A DNA stretch of 64,000 nt from Lentzea sp. NBRC 102530 (GTDB lineage: Bacteria; Actinomycetota; Actinomycetes; Mycobacteriales; Pseudonocardiaceae): the NCBI RefSeq assembly GCF_030269365.1, contig NZ_BSTF01000016.1, positions 124,001 to 188,000 of the forward strand. Reading direction: 5' to 3'. Of this stretch, positions 42,176-49,836 are shown piece after piece; positions within the stretch are counted from its first letter, which is position 1, and every line of letters starts with the position of its first letter. Position numbers and translations under genes: made by a program. The notes beneath the pieces were generated by a model. The model saw nothing but the letters and a program-made list of their open reading frames with translations. It was not told the origin of the DNA and did no database searches.

Positions 42176-43205
42176 CCTGCCGCATGAGGTGTTCGATCGC
42201 GGTCACGGCGGTGGCGAACCTGTCCCGGGTGAGCTTGAGCCACGGCACCCCGCGCGCCGCGAGCTCCCGTTCGAACACGCCGGTCATCCACGAGCGCAGG
42301 TGCTCGCCGTCGCGCCAGCCGTCCTGTTCGAACGGAACGCCCACGTGGTCGGTCAGCAGGTACAGGTCCGGTTCGCTGCCCAGGGGGATCTCCGGCCGGA
42401 ACCCCAGGTAGCGCTCGCCCCAGACGGTGGCGGCGAACGCGTCGTTGTCCGCGATCACGAGCGGCGCGGTCTCGGCCTGGATCCGGCGTTCCTGTTCGTG
42501 CGCGACGTCTTCGAAGTCGCCCAGCGTCCACACCAGACCGTCCAGGGTGGCGTCCGGCGCGAACGACCGGGCGGCGGTCAGCTTGTGCTCGGTGTGCTCG
42601 CGGCCGTACTCGGCGATCCAGGGCGCTCCGAAGTGGTCGGCCAGCTGCTTCGACAACGTGGTGGTGCCGGTGCTCTCCGCGCCGAGCACCACGACCTTCC
42701 GGCCCAGTCCGCGCCGGGTGGCGGGAGCGAGGTGGTGCCAGTTCGCCACCGGGTCGGTGCGCACGGCCGTGCCGGAGACCGGGTGGGTGAGGCGGTCGAG
42801 GTCGACCAGCACGTGCCGGGCGCCGAGCCGGCGGGCGAGTTCGTCGCCGTACTTCTCGCTGGAGAACACGGCGTCGACGCGGGCGTTGCCCGGTTCGCCG
42901 TCCGCGATGGCCCTTCTGGCCAGCACCGCGCGGGTGAGGGCGACGTGCAGGTCCCAGATCTCGTCGGAGTCGAAGTCCATCGGGTGGTCGTCGAGGTCGC
43001 CGATGATCCGCACACCTGGCGTCTGCGCGTGCGTCTCCGTCAGCCAGCGCACGCGGTGTTCGAGCGGGATCGTTTCGTGCGAAGCGGCCAGAACGGTCAC
43101 GGTCGTGCGTTCGCTGCTGGCCGCCGCCATCTCGACGAGGTGGTGATGTCCGTTGTGCGGTGGGTAGAACTTCCCGAGCACCAGCGCGTGCGCGAACTCC
43201 TTCAC
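42144..43205 (-). CDS. nadR: NadR-like NMN adenylyltransferase / ribosylnicotinamide kinase
   Basis: The 353-residue bifunctional protein has an N-terminal nucleotidyltransferase domain (LVLGKFYPPHNGHHHLVEMA, with the HxGH motif) and a C-terminal kinase-like domain. The kinase P-loop reads GAESTGTTTL: the invariant Lys of GKT/S is Thr. With pnuC, it should convert imported nicotinamide riboside to NMN and NAD. GTG 43205 overlaps the pnuC stop (GTGA), so the pair is coupled. No N-terminal HTH is present, so unlike enteric NadR it is not a repressor. Confidence 0.88.
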   Translation of the reverse strand: MKEFAHALVLGKFYPPHNGHHHLVEMAAASSERTTVTVLAASHETIPLEHRVRWLTETHAQTPGVRIIGDLDDHPMDFDSDEIWDLHVALTRAVLARRAIADGEPGNARVDAVFSSEKYGDELARRLGARHVLVDLDRLTHPVSGTAVRTDPVANWHHLAPATRRGLGRKVVVLGAESTGTTTLSKQLADHFGAPWIAEYGREHTEHKLTAARSFAPDATLDGLVWTLGDFEDVAHEQERRIQAETAPLVIADNDAFAATVWGERYLGFRPEIPLGSEPDLYLLTDHVGVPFEQDGWRDGEHLRSWMTGVFERELAARGVPWLKLTRDRFATAVTAIEHLMRQDVARGSRSRA

Positions 43206-43771
43206 GCGGGCACCTCGGTGGTCCTGATGTCCTTCGTCCAGCTGCGCAGGCCGATCACGCACAGCACCATGAACCCCACGTACAACACGGCCGTCAGGTA
43301 CAGCTCCTTGTAGGCGTACAGCGGCACGTAGATGATGTCCGCGGCGATCCACAGCCACCAGCACTCGACCTTCTTGCGCGTCTGGCCCCAGGTCGCGAGC
43401 AGCGACAGCACGGTCGTGATCGCGTCCCAGAACGGCACCGTCGACCCGTTGCTGACGAGGATCCAGTGCAGCAGCGCGGTGCCGAGCACGCCGGCCACCG
43501 CGAGCCACAGCCACTGCGTCCGGGTCGTGCGGCTGACGTGCAACGTCGAGTGCTGCTCGCCGCCGCGCACCCACGCCCACCAGCCGTAGAGCGCGAGTGC
43601 CATGTAGACGATCTGGAGGCCGGAGTCGGCGTACAGGCCGCTGCCCCAGAACAGCACGAGGAACGCCACGTTGTTGGCGATCCCGATGGGCCAGTTCCAC
43701 GGGTTCTGGCGCGCGACCAGCCACACGCACAGTGCGCCGGTGATGAAGCCTGCTACCTCAATGGGTGACAC
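43202..43771 (-). CDS. pnuC: Nicotinamide riboside transporter PnuC
   Basis: The 189-residue transporter has about seven membrane segments and PnuC signatures: QNPWNWPIGIANNVAFLVLF near the N-terminus, ALYGWWAWVRGG, and KVECWWLWIAADIIYVPLYA. It facilitates nicotinamide riboside entry, trapped by the coupled NadR kinase. GTG 43771 follows AAGGAG. A LexA box lies 20 bp upstream, shared with the divergent radical SAM gene. Confidence 0.92.
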   Translation of the reverse strand: MSPIEVAGFITGALCVWLVARQNPWNWPIGIANNVAFLVLFWGSGLYADSGLQIVYMALALYGWWAWVRGGEQHSTLHVSRTTRTQWLWLAVAGVLGTALLHWILVSNGSTVPFWDAITTVLSLLATWGQTRKKVECWWLWIAADIIYVPLYAYKELYLTAVLYVGFMVLCVIGLRSWTKDIRTTEVPA

Positions 43772-43790
43772 GTGCGCTCCTTGACCGCCG

Positions 43791-43808
43791 TTCGAACATG
43801 TGTTCGAA
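43791..43808. promoter_or_regulatory. LexA (SOS) box between pnuC and the radical SAM gene
   Basis: TTCGAACATGTGTTCGAA is a 7+4+7 inverted repeat that matches the actinobacterial LexA consensus TCGAAC-N4-GTTCGA. It lies 9 bp before the radical SAM GTG and 20 bp before the pnuC GTG, so LexA could repress both divergent units. Confidence 0.85.
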
Positions 43809-43816
43809 TCGGTGTT

Positions 43817-45793
43817 GTGCGATGGGACGGGCAGAAACTCGAGGCAGAGCCGCAGCAGGCACTACCGGGGCTACCGGGACTGGTGCGCAGCGTACGAACT
43901 CCTGAGTTCGCGGACGTGGTGTTCCACGAGGTCCGCGCCAAATCCGTGCTCAACGGGGTACCGGGGTCGTCGCTGCCGTTCTCGTGGACGGTGAACCCGT
44001 ACCGCGGCTGTTCCCACGCCTGCACGTACTGCATGGCGGGCGACACGCCGATCCTCATGGGCAACGGTCGCACGAAACCGCTGTCCGAGCTGCGTGCGGG
44101 CGATGAGATCTACGGCACCGAACTCGTCGGCAACTACCGGCGCTACAAGCTCACGACCGTGCTCGCGCACTGGGAGACGCGCAAGCAGGCGTACCGGCTG
44201 ACGCTGGAGGACGGCACGACCGTCGTCGCGTCCGGGGACCACCGGTTCCTGACCGACCGCGGCTGGAAGCACGTGACCGGCGAGACCGCCGGTGTGGGCC
44301 GCCGCCCGCACCTCACGACGGGCAACAAGCTGATGGGCACGGGGGCTTTCGTCGAGCAGCCCGCCGTGACCGACGACTACCGCCGCGGCTACCTGCGCGG
44401 CATGGTCGACGACGAAACCGACTTCCGCATCCCGGTCGCCGACATCGAGGCCATGGACCGCACTCAGGAGTACCTCGACTACTTCGGAGTGCGAGAAGGG
44501 AGGGGATTTCTGCACCAGGTGCGCGAGCTCGCGCACTGGCAGATAGCCCCGAACCCGGACTGGCTCAAGGGATTCCTGGCGGGCGCGTTCGACTACCTCG
44601 GGACCTGCTCGCGCAGCATCCTGCGGCTCTCGACGCGCAACGCCACCGTGCTGGAAGCGATCTGCCTGGCGTTGAAGCACTTCGACTTCGACTTCGCGAT
44701 CGAGGAGCTGCGCCGCCGTCGTGGTGTGCGGGTCGTGCGGCTGCGCGGCGGGCTGCGGGAGAACCTGCGCTTCTTCCACACCGTCGACCCGGCGATCACC
44801 CGCAAGCGCGACATCGACGGCGTGGCCATCAAGTCGCAGCAGCCGCTCGGCGTCGTGTCCGTGGAACCGTTGGGGGAGAAGACCCTCTACGACATCTCGA
44901 CCGGCACCGCGGACTTCATCGCGAACGGGATCGTGTCCCACAACTGCTTCGCCCGCAAGACTCATTCCTATTTGGACCTGGACACCGGCAAGGACTTCGA
45001 CAACCAGCTGATCGTCAAGGTCAACGCGGGGGAGGTGCTGTCGCGCCAGCTGCGGTCGTCCCGCTGGAAGCAGGAACACGTGGCGCTCGGCACGAACACC
45101 GACCCCTATCAGCGGGCGGAGGGGCGGTACGCCTTGATGCCAGGGATCATCGAGGCGCTGACCGCCTCCCGCACGCCCTTCTCGATCCTCACGAAGGGCA
45201 CCCTGCTGGCGCGTGATCTGCCGTTGCTCACCGCGGCTTCGGAGGTCGTGCCGGTCGGGATCGCCGTCTCGCTCGCGTTGATGGACCGCGACCTGCACAA
45301 GTCGCTGGAGCCGGGCACGCCGACGCCGGCCGCGCGGCTGGAGCTGGTGCGCAAGGTCCGTGAGGCGGGCCTGCCGTGCGGGGTGTTCGTCGCGCCGGTG
45401 CTGCCCGAGTTGACGGATTCGGTGGAGCAGCTGGACTTCCTGCTGGAGCAGATCGCGGCGGCGGGTGCCACGGGCGTCACCGTGCTGCCGCTGCACCTGC
45501 GGCCCGGGGCGAAGGAGTGGTTCGCGACCTGGTTGCGACGCGAGCACCCGGACCTCGTGGAGACGTACCGGTACCTGTACGGCAACCGGTCCTACGTGGA
45601 CAAGCGGTACCGCGCCCGGCTGGCCGCGCGCGTGGTCCCGCTGATCGAGAAGCACGGGCTGGCGCCACGCGGGCGTTCCACCGACGCCGTCACCGGGGTG
45701 CCCGGCGACGACGACGGCGTGTGGCCCGACGGAAGCCTGCCGGTCGGTGTGCCGGCGCCCCGCGTGGACCAGGAACAACTCACCCTGCTGTGA
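43817..45793 (+). CDS. Intein-containing Rv2578c-family radical SAM protein
   Basis: The 658-residue precursor has a 353-residue host protein of the Rv2578c radical SAM family, interrupted by a 305-residue intein. The host has NPYRGCSHACTYC, where C65, C69 and the third Cys bind the [4Fe-4S] cluster, and LGTNTDPYQRAEGRY and GVFVAPVLPELTDS further on. It resembles SplB-like enzymes; the substrate is unknown. The third cluster Cys is only supplied after splicing. GTG 43817 gives the usual MRWDG start; more upstream frames would run through the LexA box. Induction by DNA damage is predicted. Confidence 0.9.
   Translation: MRWDGQKLEAEPQQALPGLPGLVRSVRTPEFADVVFHEVRAKSVLNGVPGSSLPFSWTVNPYRGCSHACTYCMAGDTPILMGNGRTKPLSELRAGDEIYGTELVGNYRRYKLTTVLAHWETRKQAYRLTLEDGTTVVASGDHRFLTDRGWKHVTGETAGVGRRPHLTTGNKLMGTGAFVEQPAVTDDYRRGYLRGMVDDETDFRIPVADIEAMDRTQEYLDYFGVREGRGFLHQVRELAHWQIAPNPDWLKGFLAGAFDYLGTCSRSILRLSTRNATVLEAICLALKHFDFDFAIEELRRRRGVRVVRLRGGLRENLRFFHTVDPAITRKRDIDGVAIKSQQPLGVVSVEPLGEKTLYDISTGTADFIANGIVSHNCFARKTHSYLDLDTGKDFDNQLIVKVNAGEVLSRQLRSSRWKQEHVALGTNTDPYQRAEGRYALMPGIIEALTASRTPFSILTKGTLLARDLPLLTAASEVVPVGIAVSLALMDRDLHKSLEPGTPTPAARLELVRKVREAGLPCGVFVAPVLPELTDSVEQLDFLLEQIAAAGATGVTVLPLHLRPGAKEWFATWLRREHPDLVETYRYLYGNRSYVDKRYRARLAARVVPLIEKHGLAPRGRSTDAVTGVPGDDDGVWPDGSLPVGVPAPRVDQEQLTLL
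44030..44944 (+). other. Intein within the radical SAM cluster motif
   Basis: This in-frame 915-bp segment encodes residues 72-376. It begins with Cys1 (CMAGDTPILMGNGRTKPLSE, block A), has block B (TTVVASGDHRFLTDRGW), blocks F and G (TLYDISTGTADFIANGIVSH), and ends in His-Asn before Cys+1. Removal restores CSHACTY-CFARK. The homing endonuclease motifs are degenerate: YLRGMVDDETD, and LAGAFDYLG where the catalytic acid is Leu. Splicing residues look intact, whereas homing activity is probably lost. Confidence 0.92.
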
Positions 45794-45838
45794 TCATCGC
45801 TGGACGCGGACGCCCTCTTCCCCGGGGCCGTCTGCGCG

Positions 45839-46183
45839 CTAGGCCCACCCGCCCTGGGCCATCGTCTGGAACTTCCACTCGCCGCCGACCCGCGTGAGCA
45901 GGTCGCCGTAGCGCACCGTCATCCCGTTGATCGTGCCGTCCGTGATGACGAAGACCAGGTTGTCGTTGATGAAGTGCGGCGTCCTGGTGGACTCCATCTG
46001 CACGTCTCCGCCCAGCTGGGCGCCCATCTCCCTGAGGAACGTCTCGCGGTCCCACGACGTCGCCGAGCCGTCGGTGACCGTGTTGATCGGGAACAGCGCC
46101 ATGTCGGCCATCGCCTCGACGTCGCCCTCCACCGCGAGCGCGTCCCACTTCTCGAACCACTGCATGACCTCGTCGTACGACAT
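45839..46183 (-). CDS. NTF2-like (SnoaL-type) protein
   Basis: The 114-residue single-domain protein has the NTF2/SnoaL pattern of a curved sheet with helices (MSYDEVMQWFEKWDALAVEG; HFINDNLVFVITDGTINGMT; YGDLLTRVGGEWKFQTM). It may bind or convert a small hydrophobic ligand. ATG 46183 is favoured because TACAAT lies 7 nt upstream, as in leaderless promoters; an ATG at 46192 would add three residues. A palindrome overlaps the -10. It follows the methyltransferase gene by about 20 bp. Confidence 0.75.
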   Translation of the reverse strand: MSYDEVMQWFEKWDALAVEGDVEAMADMALFPINTVTDGSATSWDRETFLREMGAQLGGDVQMESTRTPHFINDNLVFVITDGTINGMTVRYGDLLTRVGGEWKFQTMAQGGWA

Positions 46184-46184
46184 A

Positions 46185-46199
46185 CCGTACATTGTACGG
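46185..46199. promoter_or_regulatory. Palindrome over the leaderless promoter of the NTF2-like gene
   Basis: CCGTACATTGTACGG is a 15-bp palindrome (CCGTACA-T-TGTACGG in form). Its minus strand contains TACAAT 7 nt before ATG 46183. A dimeric repressor could block the promoter here. No partner regulator is identified. Confidence 0.5.
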
Positions 46200-46202
46200 A
46201 AC

Positions 46203-46934
46203 TTAGCGGCGTCCGACCACCGCGTTGCTGTCCTCGCTGGTCACGAGCTTGGCAGTGAGTCCTGCGGCGGTGAACGCGACCAGTGCGGCAGGGGCCTGGC
46301 GCTCGCTGGTCTCGCTCAGCAGGTGCCCGCCGGGCCGCAGCCAGGTCACCGCCTGGACGGCCACCCGGCGCAGGACCTCCAGGCCGTCCGTGCCGCCGTC
46401 CAGGGCCACGCGGGCCTCGTGGTCGCGGGCTTCGACCGGCATGAACGGGATGTCGAGGGTCGGCACGTACGGGACGTTGGCGACGATGACGTCGATGGTG
46501 CCCTTGAGGTGGGGAGGGAGGGCGTCGAACAGGTCGCCCTCGTGGACGTCGGCGAGGTTCTGGCGCGCGCACGCGACAGCCACGGGGTCGATGTCGGCTG
46601 CGTGCACCTCGGCGTGCGGCAGCCGGTGCTGGAGCACGGCGCCGACCGCTCCCGAGCCGCAGCACAGGTCGACGACGACGGACGGGTTCAGGTCGGTGGC
46701 GAGGTCCACCAGGAGTTCGGTGCGGTGGCGGGGGACGAAGACGCCCCTGGTGACCACGATCCGCTGCCCGCAGAACATCGCCCAGCCGACGGCGTGTTCG
46801 AGTGGCAGGCCGTTGACCCGTTGGGTCACCAGCTCTTCCAGGTGCCGCGGCGACTCGGCGGCCTCTTCGAGTAGCGCGGCCTCCTCTTCGGCGAAGACGC
46901 AGCCGGCGGCGCGCAGGCGTTCCACGATGCTCAT
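46203..46934 (-). CDS. PrmC-related putative protein N5-glutamine methyltransferase
   Basis: The 243-residue methyltransferase has the SAM motif VVVDLCCGSGAVGAVLQ, EVHAADIDPVAVACARQN, and DVIVANVPYVP, in which the NPPY of PrmC/HemK is NVPY. VFVPRHRTELLVDLA matches the PrmC FVPRxxTE segment. This fits the PrmC-related family, for which glutamine methylation is inferred. ATG 46934 has no clear ribosome-binding site. It is divergent from the TetR gene, whose predicted operator is 28 bp upstream. Confidence 0.82.
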   Translation of the reverse strand: MSIVERLRAAGCVFAEEEAALLEEAAESPRHLEELVTQRVNGLPLEHAVGWAMFCGQRIVVTRGVFVPRHRTELLVDLATDLNPSVVVDLCCGSGAVGAVLQHRLPHAEVHAADIDPVAVACARQNLADVHEGDLFDALPPHLKGTIDVIVANVPYVPTLDIPFMPVEARDHEARVALDGGTDGLEVLRRVAVQAVTWLRPGGHLLSETSERQAPAALVAFTAAGLTAKLVTSEDSNAVVGRR

Positions 46935-46961
46935 CGGTCGCGGACGCTAGCAAGCGTACTT

Positions 46962-46983
46962 ACAAGCAGTCTTGACTGTTTGT
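46962..46983. promoter_or_regulatory. TetR-type operator overlapping the TetR promoter
   Basis: A 22-bp inverted repeat has half-sites ACAAgCAGTC and GACTGtTTGT around a TT centre, with one mismatched pair. It contains the -35 TTGACT (46972-46977); the -10 AAGACT (46995-47000) follows at 17 bp, 7 nt before the GTG. Autorepression by the TetR protein is likely, and the divergent methyltransferase may also be affected. Confidence 0.65.
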
Positions 46984-47007
46984 TTGTTCGGCGGAAGACT
47001 CGGCCGC

Positions 47008-47589
47008 GTGGAGACGAGGCAGCGCCAGGCGGACCGCACGCGGGAGACGAAGCGGAAGCTGATGGAGGCGACCGTCGAGTGCCTGGTGGAACGCGGCTGG
47101 TCGGGCACCACGACGACCGAGGTGGCCGAACGCGCGGGCGTCTCCCGCGGCGCCCAGCTGCACCACTTCCGCACGCGCGGTGAGCTGGTGGCGGCGGCCG
47201 TGGAGCACGTCGGTGCGGAGAGCGTCGAGGTGCTCAGGCGGCGCGCGGAGATCGCCGAGAAGAGCACCCATGCCGTCGTGGAGCTGATCGCGGACTTCCA
47301 CGCGAGCGACCTGTTCACCGCCGCGCTGGAGCTGTGGGTGGCGGCGCGCACCGATCCCGAACTGCGCACGCAGGTGCTCGAGTTGCAGGCACGGCTGGGG
47401 CGCGAGGTGTACCGGCTCGCGCTGGAACTGCTCGACGTGGACGACAGCGAGCCCGGCGTGAAGGACGCGGTGCAGGCCACCCTGGACCTGGTGCGCGGGC
47501 TGGCTTTGGCGAACCAACTCGCTGACGACGCCAAGCGCCGCGCGCACGTCGTGCGGTACTGGGCGAGGATGCTGGAGGAACAGCTGTGA
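47008..47589 (+). CDS. TetR-family regulator of the acyl-CoA operon
   Basis: The 193-residue regulator has a standard TetR helix-turn-helix (TTTTEVAERAGVSRGAQLHH) and a helical ligand domain. GTG 47008 fits a leaderless transcript from the TTGACT/AAGACT promoter. The gene ends with a GTGA overlap into the TIGR03084 gene, so the regulator is first in its own operon. A pathway acyl-CoA is a likely inducer, by analogy with other TetR regulators of fatty or terpenoid acid degradation. Confidence 0.88.
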   Translation: METRQRQADRTRETKRKLMEATVECLVERGWSGTTTTEVAERAGVSRGAQLHHFRTRGELVAAAVEHVGAESVEVLRRRAEIAEKSTHAVVELIADFHASDLFTAALELWVAARTDPELRTQVLELQARLGREVYRLALELLDVDDSEPGVKDAVQATLDLVRGLALANQLADDAKRRAHVVRYWARMLEEQL

Positions 47590-48317
47590 TCACGGAACTG
47601 CTGGCCGATCTCGACGCCGAGTCGCGCTCGCTGGACGAGATCGTCCAGGGCGCCGACTTCTCGGTGCCGACGCCGGCGGAGGGCTGGACCGTCGGGCACC
47701 AGATCGGTCATCTCATGTGGACGGACAAGGCGGCGATCCTCGCCATCACCGACCCCGAGGCGTTCAAGGCGCAGCCGCTGACCGCCGACATCGTGGACCG
47801 GACGGCGGCCGAGGCGGCCGTGCTGCCGGACCTGGTGGAGCTGTGGCGGGACAGCCGCGCGGCGCTGCGGGAGCACCTCGCGAAGGCCGAGGGCAAGATC
47901 CTCTGGTTCGGGCCGCCGATGAGCCCGGCGTCGATGGCCACCGCGCGGATCATGGAGACCTGGGCGCACGGCCAGGACGTCGCCGACGCGCTGGGCGTCG
48001 TGCGGGAGCCGACCGCGCGCATCAAGCACGTGTGCCACATCGGGGTGCGGACGATGGGGTTCGCGTTCCTGCTCAACGGGCTGGCGGTGCCGGAGGTGCC
48101 GGTGCGGGTCGAGCTGACCGGGCCGTCCGGTGAGCTGTGGACGTGGGGGCCGCAGGACGCGGAGAACCGGGTTTCCGGGCCCGCGCTGGACTTCGCGTGG
48201 CTGGTGACGCAGCGGCGCAACCGCGAGGAGCTCGCGATCGAGGCCGTCGGGCCGGTCGCGCAGGAGTGGGTGCCGATCGCGCAGGCCTTCGCGGGGCCTC
48301 CCGGTGGTGGACGGTGA
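47586..48317 (+). CDS. TIGR03084-family (DinB/mycothiol maleylpyruvate isomerase-like) protein
   Basis: The 243-residue protein starts with a DinB-like helical bundle (TPAEGWTVGHQIGHLMWTDK, with a metal-binding His pattern; IMETWAHGQDVADALG), followed by a wHTH_3/SCP2-like C-terminal region. This fits TIGR03084, a family found beside AtuA genes in actinobacteria. It may bind a metal and act with mycothiol. GTG 47586 overlaps the TetR stop, and the stop overlaps atuA. Confidence 0.8.
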   Translation: MITELLADLDAESRSLDEIVQGADFSVPTPAEGWTVGHQIGHLMWTDKAAILAITDPEAFKAQPLTADIVDRTAAEAAVLPDLVELWRDSRAALREHLAKAEGKILWFGPPMSPASMATARIMETWAHGQDVADALGVVREPTARIKHVCHIGVRTMGFAFLLNGLAVPEVPVRVELTGPSGELWTWGPQDAENRVSGPALDFAWLVTQRRNREELAIEAVGPVAQEWVPIAQAFAGPPGGGR

Positions 48318-49519
48318 TCCGGATCGGCAACGCGTCCGGCTTCTACGGCGACCGCCTGTCCGCGATGCGCGAGCAGCTGGAGGGCGGTGAGCTCGACGTC
48401 CTGACCGGCGACTACCTCGCCGAGCTGACCATGCTGATCCTCGGGCGCGACCGGATGAAGGACTCGTCGCTGGGGTACGCGAAGACGTTCCTGCGGCAGA
48501 TGGAGGACTGCCTGGCGCTGGCGCTCGACCGGGGCGTCAAGATCGTCGTGAACGCCGGCGGGCTGAACCCGGAGGGGTTGGCGCGCAAGCTCGACGCCAA
48601 GGTCGGCTACGTGACCGGCGACGACCTCAAGGCCCGGTTTCCCGACGCGCTCACCGCCAACGCCTACCTCGGCGCGTGGGAGATCGCGGAGTGCCTGAAC
48701 CAGGGCGCACAGGTCGTGGTCACCGGCCGCGTCACCGACGCCAGCCTGGTCGTGGGGCCCGCGGCGGCGCACTTCGGCTGGGCGCGCGACGACTGGGACC
48801 GGCTGGCGGGCGCCACGGTCGCGGGCCACGTGCTGGAATGCGGCACGCAGGCCACGGGTGGCAACTACTCGTTCTTCACCGAGATCGACGTGACCCGACC
48901 GGGTTTCCCGATCGCGGAGATCGACGAGGACGGGTCGTCGCTGATCACCAAGCACGACGGCACGGGTGGCGCGGTCACCGTCGACACCGTGACGGCACAG
49001 CTGCTGTACGAGATCGGCGCGCCGGAGTACCTCGGGCCGGACGTCACCACGCACTTCGACACGATCCGGCTCGAAGAACACGAGCGCGGGGTCCGGATCA
49101 GCGGCGTCCGGGGTTCTCCGCCGCCGGACACGCTCAAGGTGTGCCTGAACACGCTGGGCGGCTTCCGGAACTCGACCACGTTCGTCCTCACCGGACTGGA
49201 TGTCGAGGCCAAGGCCGAGCTGGTGCGACGGCAGCTGCACGACGCGATCGGTGACGACGGCCTGACGTGGACGCTGGCGCGGACCGACCAGGCCGACGCG
49301 GCGACCGAGGAGCAGGCCAGCGCGTTGTTGCACGTCATGATCAAGACCGCAGACCCCAAGCGGGCCAAGGGGTTCAGCCGGGCGGCCATCGAGCTGGCGC
49401 TCGCGAGCTACCCCGGGTTCCACGTGACCGCGCCGCCGGGCGACGGCACGCCGTTCGGGGTCTACCGGGCGGCCTACGTGCACCGCGACGAGGTCAGCGC
49501 CGAGGCGGTGATGCTGTGA
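48314..49519 (+). CDS. AtuA-family (DUF1446) acyclic terpene utilisation protein, N-terminal part
   Basis: The 401-residue protein matches the large domain of AtuA: IRIGNASGFYGDRLSAMREQ at the N-terminus, then VNAGGLNPEGLARKL, QVVVTGRVTDASLVVGPAAA and LECGTQATGGNYSFF. In Pseudomonas, atuA belongs to the citronellol/geraniol locus; its reaction is unclear. GTG 48314 overlaps the previous stop. The usual C-terminal AtuA region is a separate coupled gene here (49516). Confidence 0.85.
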   Translation: MIRIGNASGFYGDRLSAMREQLEGGELDVLTGDYLAELTMLILGRDRMKDSSLGYAKTFLRQMEDCLALALDRGVKIVVNAGGLNPEGLARKLDAKVGYVTGDDLKARFPDALTANAYLGAWEIAECLNQGAQVVVTGRVTDASLVVGPAAAHFGWARDDWDRLAGATVAGHVLECGTQATGGNYSFFTEIDVTRPGFPIAEIDEDGSSLITKHDGTGGAVTVDTVTAQLLYEIGAPEYLGPDVTTHFDTIRLEEHERGVRISGVRGSPPPDTLKVCLNTLGGFRNSTTFVLTGLDVEAKAELVRRQLHDAIGDDGLTWTLARTDQADAATEEQASALLHVMIKTADPKRAKGFSRAAIELALASYPGFHVTAPPGDGTPFGVYRAAYVHRDEVSAEAVML

Positions 49520-49836
49520 AGAGGCCGTTGGGAACGATCGCGGGTGCGCGCAGCGGGGACAAGGGCGGCGACGCGAACCTCGGCGTGTGGGTGCGATCGG
49601 ACGCGGCTTTCGCGTGGCTCACCGGGTTCCTGACCGTCGAGAAGCTCAAGGAGCTGCTGCCGGAAGCGCAGGACGTGAGCCGGTACGAGCTGCCGAACCT
49701 GAAAGCGCTCAACTTCGTGCTGCACGGCCTGCTCGGTGACGGCGTGGCGAGCAGCACCCGGTTCGACCCGCAGGCCAAGGCACTCGGCGAGTGGTTGCGG
49801 GCGAGGGTTGTCGAGATCCCGGAGGAGTTGCTGTGA
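49516..49836 (+). CDS. AtuA-related protein (C-terminal AtuA domain as a separate gene)
   Basis: The 106-residue product corresponds to the C-terminal domain of AtuA: GTIAGARSGDKGGDANLGVW and ELPNLKALNFVLHGLLGDGV are its signature segments. The GTG overlaps the stop of the AtuA gene (GTGA), so the halves are made together and likely associate. This arrangement is stable in actinobacteria, so it is a split gene and not a frameshift. Confidence 0.85.
   Translation: MKRPLGTIAGARSGDKGGDANLGVWVRSDAAFAWLTGFLTVEKLKELLPEAQDVSRYELPNLKALNFVLHGLLGDGVASSTRFDPQAKALGEWLRARVVEIPEELL

Noticed and set aside
43772..43816. Upstream extension of the radical SAM protein to position 43772
   Set aside because: The added residues would be encoded by the LexA box and intergenic region; the family normally begins MRWD, matching GTG 43817.
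44030..44944. Inserted gene or mobile element in the radical SAM gene
   Set aside because: The segment is in frame, has intein blocks A, B, F and G, and no own start or inverted repeats.
48314..49836. Frameshift or pseudogene explanation for AtuA in two pieces
   Set aside because: Each part has its own start with a GTGA overlap and complete domain boundaries, and the separate C-terminal protein is a recognised arrangement in actinobacteria.
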